A stretch of DNA of 25,523 bases, from contig JBDLJC010000050.1 in the NCBI GenBank assembly GCA_039714535.1, forward strand, positions 1-25,523, given 5' to 3'. Positions 23,646-25,523 of the stretch are shown here, one piece after another (the first letter of the stretch is position 1; the number at the start of each line of letters is the position of its first letter). The position numbers and the translations under genes are program-made. Source of the DNA: JAGXFP01 sp039714535. Lineage in GTDB: Bacteria; Desulfobacterota; Desulfobulbia; Desulfobulbales; JAGXFP01. Under the pieces are notes generated by a model, which was not told where the DNA came from, ran no database searches, and worked only from the letters and a program-made list of their open reading frames with translations.

Positions 23646-24995
23646 ATGATACACATCGGTTGGACCACAATCAACAGTCAGGAAAACGCGGAGAAACTGG
23701 CCAAGGGCAGCATTGAGAATCAGTTGGCGGCCTGTGCCCAGGTAGAAGGGCCGATCCGGTCTTTTTATCTATGGGAAGGAGATCTGGAGTCTGTTCAGGA
23801 ATATCGGATAACCTTCAAGTTCGACTCTGAGACCTCCGGTAAGCTGGGGAACTGGCTTAAGGAAAATCACCCGTATGAAACACCCCAGTGGGTTACGGTC
23901 AGCGGCCAGGATGTCTCTGCCGAATACTGGCAGTGGGCCAGAGATAGCCAGGGGTTGTCAAGCGCTTCGTCGGGGCCTGCTCCCGGCAATGCTATTGAGC
24001 TTTCCAAAAAAGGGAACAGACTTTTAAGAAAGAGAGAGTACCAGGCTGCCGAACAGGTCTTGCTTGAGGCCTATGAACTTGACCCCAATAATGCCTATAT
24101 TTTGGTCGGGCTGGGCGATCTTAATCGGGAGCAGAAAAAATTCGCTAAGGCTATCAACTATTACGAAAAGATTCTGAGTCTTGACGCAAAAAATGTCTTT
24201 GCTTTAAGGGGGGCCGGAGATGCCAATCGGGGCAAGAACCAGCATGATCTGGCGATCTCATTTTGGCTGCGCTATCTGGAGTGTAACCAAGACGACGTTC
24301 AGGTGATGACCCGAGTTGCCGATTCCTACAAGAAACTAAAAAAACATCGGGAGTCGGAGAAGTATTATTGCCAGGCCTTGGAGGGCAATAGTAAGGATCG
24401 ATACGCCTTGCTCGGGGTCGGCAGTCTTTTCTATAAGCTGGAGAAAGACGACAAGGCTCTGCATTATCTTGAACGGCTCCTTGAATTGGATGAAGGCTAT
24501 GTCGCGGTGCTGACCATGGTCGGCAATATTTATCGGCGACGCCAGGAATTTGACCGGGCTATTGACTATTATGCGAAAGCGGTTGAATTAGAGCCCGGCA
24601 ATACCTTTGCCCTTTACGGACTCGGTGATTGTAGCCGCTGGATGAAAAAGTACGATGAGGTTGTCAAATGGTGGGAGATGATTCTGGCCAAGGAACCCCA
24701 CAACCAGGTCATGCATTCCAGGGTTGGCGATGCATGTCTCAATACTGGTGATTACGATAAGGCCTTAGAGCATTATCAGGCAAGCCTCAGGATTCGCTTT
24801 GATCCCTACGCATGCCAGGGAATTTCCAGGATATATCGAAGTCAAGGGAAATACCCCAAGGCTATTGAATATTGCCGGAAGATTCTGGACCAGACACCAA
24901 ACAACATTCGCGGCCTGGAAGAACTGGCCGAGGTTTATCGTGAGATGGGTGAGATCGAAAAGGCCGAAGAGGTTATGGCGGGGGTTAAGTCCTAA
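23646..24995 (+). CDS. CutA domain fused to TPR array
   Basis: The 449-residue protein starts with a CutA-like domain of about 100 residues: MIHIGWTTINSQENAEKLAK, then NQLAACAQVEGPIRSFYLWEGDLE, and the family hallmark ENHPYETPQWVTV (73-85). A short Ser/Pro/Ala linker (104-115) leads into roughly nine tandem TPR units (about 118-440), such as KFAKAINYYEKILSLDAKN and EFDRAIDYYAKAVELEPGN. CutA alone is a ~105-residue trimer of debated function (copper tolerance, PII-like signalling fold). TPRs bind partner proteins. A fused form would present up to three TPR arms on one trimer, which is inference. I start at the ATG 23646 because it begins the CutA fold; an in-frame TTG lies at 23634 and neither has a clear ribosome site. 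No signal peptide, so cytoplasmic. Confidence 0.86.
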   Translation: MIHIGWTTINSQENAEKLAKGSIENQLAACAQVEGPIRSFYLWEGDLESVQEYRITFKFDSETSGKLGNWLKENHPYETPQWVTVSGQDVSAEYWQWARDSQGLSSASSGPAPGNAIELSKKGNRLLRKREYQAAEQVLLEAYELDPNNAYILVGLGDLNREQKKFAKAINYYEKILSLDAKNVFALRGAGDANRGKNQHDLAISFWLRYLECNQDDVQVMTRVADSYKKLKKHRESEKYYCQALEGNSKDRYALLGVGSLFYKLEKDDKALHYLERLLELDEGYVAVLTMVGNIYRRRQEFDRAIDYYAKAVELEPGNTFALYGLGDCSRWMKKYDEVVKWWEMILAKEPHNQVMHSRVGDACLNTGDYDKALEHYQASLRIRFDPYACQGISRIYRSQGKYPKAIEYCRKILDQTPNNIRGLEELAEVYREMGEIEKAEEVMAGVKS

Positions 24996-25010
24996 TAACG
25001 AGGGATTTTA

Positions 25011-25169
25011 TTATTTGTAAAACCGGTAGCCGGCCTGACAAATTTCCACTCCAAGCCTAAGCGAATCTGCCTTTTGCTGATAGCATCCCAGTAAGTCATA
25101 ACGTCTGGGGCGTTTTATGATCATCAAGGCGTAAGCTGAAATTCGCGGTTGTATCTTCCTGCCTACCAT
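25011..25169 (-). CDS. Possible 52-residue basic ORF, doubtful
   Basis: An ATG-to-TAA frame encodes a short basic peptide beginning MVGRKIQPRISAY and ending QAGYRFYK. It has no ribosome site, no recognisable family and no membrane segment. It is listed only because it fills most of the 299-bp gap between the CutA-TPR gene and the intron. It is as likely to be chance, or a gene end left by rearrangement. Confidence 0.15.
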   Translation of the reverse strand: MVGRKIQPRISAYALMIIKRPRRYDLLGCYQQKADSLRLGVEICQAGYRFYK

Positions 25170-25205
25170 AAGAAGCAGTTAAACTTCGATAATGGGCATT
25201 TCAAA

Positions 25206-25226
25206 ATACACTGACAGAAAGTGTAT
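25206..25226. repeat. 7-bp hairpin downstream of CutA-TPR gene
   Basis: ATACACT (25206-25212) pairs with AGTGTAT (25220-25226) across a 7-nt loop. The stem is AT-rich and there is no T-run after it, so a terminator role is weak. Confidence 0.3.
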
Positions 25227-25274
25227 CTAAAATGGATTGACCAACCTAATCTCATACGGTTGTGATGGGTCATG

Positions 25275-25289
25275 ATATTTTGGAAATAT
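25275..25289 (+). repeat. Short hairpin just upstream of intron insertion
   Basis: ATATTT and AAATAT pair around TGG, ending five bases before the first base of the intron. It overlaps the presumed exon target sites (IBS2 at 25282-25286, IBS1 at 25289-25294). It may have been part of the structure recognised at insertion, or may be incidental. Confidence 0.4.
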
Positions 25290-25294
25290 GTTGA

Positions 25295-25523
25295 GTGCGG
25301 CCGGGCAAGGTCGTGTAGTCCAGCGGGTGTGAATCCCGTCTTGGAAGGTTGGCCAACCACCGGGTAGCGAGTCCTTGGAGGCTTTACGGTAACGTAAAGT
25401 TTTAAGCGTAGGATAGCGAGCAGGCAGGCCGTAAGCCGAAAGGTTGAAGGGATTGAGCCCCGTAATTTTCCTAGTCGGAAGGACGACATTCTTCAATAGA
25501 TGGAAGTCAACACAGTTATCACC
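25295..25523 (+). mobile_element. Group II intron, 5' domain I (runs off window)
   Basis: The element begins at 25295 with GTGCGG, the group II 5' consensus. It continues through conserved domain I blocks, such as TGTAGTCCAGCGGGTGTGAA (25313-25332) and GGTAGCGAGTCCTTGGAGG. Target matching supports the boundary. TCAACA (25507-25512) is the exact complement of TGTTGA (25289-25294), the six exon bases next to the splice site, fitting EBS1-IBS1. TTTCC (25467-25471) complements GGAAA (25282-25286, positions -13 to -9), fitting EBS2-IBS2. Catalytic domain V and the intron-encoded reverse transcriptase/maturase, if present, lie beyond 25523. The intron has landed in intergenic DNA on the plus strand. 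It could be full-length or truncated. Confidence 0.87.

Noticed and set aside
25227..25496. Minus-strand open frames over the intron start
   Set aside because: They read the structured RNA sequence of the intron backwards and have no family resemblance.
1..25523. CRISPR arrays, tRNA and rRNA genes
   Set aside because: I looked on both strands and found no spaced direct repeats or RNA-gene signatures other than the group II intron.

Overview
The window looks like chromosomal DNA of a Gram-negative bacterium. It carries the LPS-transport genes lptA and lptB directly upstream of rpoN (sigma-54), lipoproteins with clear lipoboxes, and a diguanylate cyclase. The mix of lptA-lptB-rpoN, an FmdE-family protein, a paired ABC exporter, a group II intron and IS200-type debris fits an environmental Desulfobacterota ('deltaproteobacterial') genome. 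That placement is an inference from gene content and style, not from a marker gene.

Left part, 1-2720: accessory DNA, visibly richer in A+T than the core. It holds a decayed alpha/beta-hydrolase gene abutting an exported isochorismatase-fold hydrolase, a small four-helix membrane protein with its own promoter and palindrome, and an SRPBCC-fold protein. It ends in a decayed second copy of an fmdE gene whose intact homologue lies 9 kb away at 11798-12394. Next, 2725-6111, is a tandem pair of exported TPR paralogues, one with a Sec signal and one a lipoprotein, which share histidine-rich signatures.

Middle part, 6504-11729: three consecutive minus-strand genes I cannot assign to a known system. 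They encode a large P-loop GTPase-like membrane protein with a C-terminal beta-rich domain, a small C-tail-anchored protein overlapping it by TGATG, and a membrane-anchored 636-residue protein upstream. The topology recalls the TssM/TssL pair of type VI secretion, but no secretion genes accompany them. This is the best candidate for an undescribed system. FmdE (minus) and a histidine phosphatase (plus) then diverge from a shared promoter region.

Right part, 13123-23259: rpoN, lptB and lptA read leftward as an apparent operon. They are followed by an AT-rich polysaccharide-deacetylase lipoprotein, an IS200 transposase relic, a heterodimer-type ABC exporter pair coupled by TGATG, and a membrane-bound GAF-GAF-GGDEF diguanylate cyclase. 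From 23646 a plus-strand gene encodes an unusual CutA-TPR fusion. The window ends inside the 5' part of a group II intron (from 25295). Its exon-binding sequences match the flanking DNA, so its reverse transcriptase, if present, lies beyond the window.
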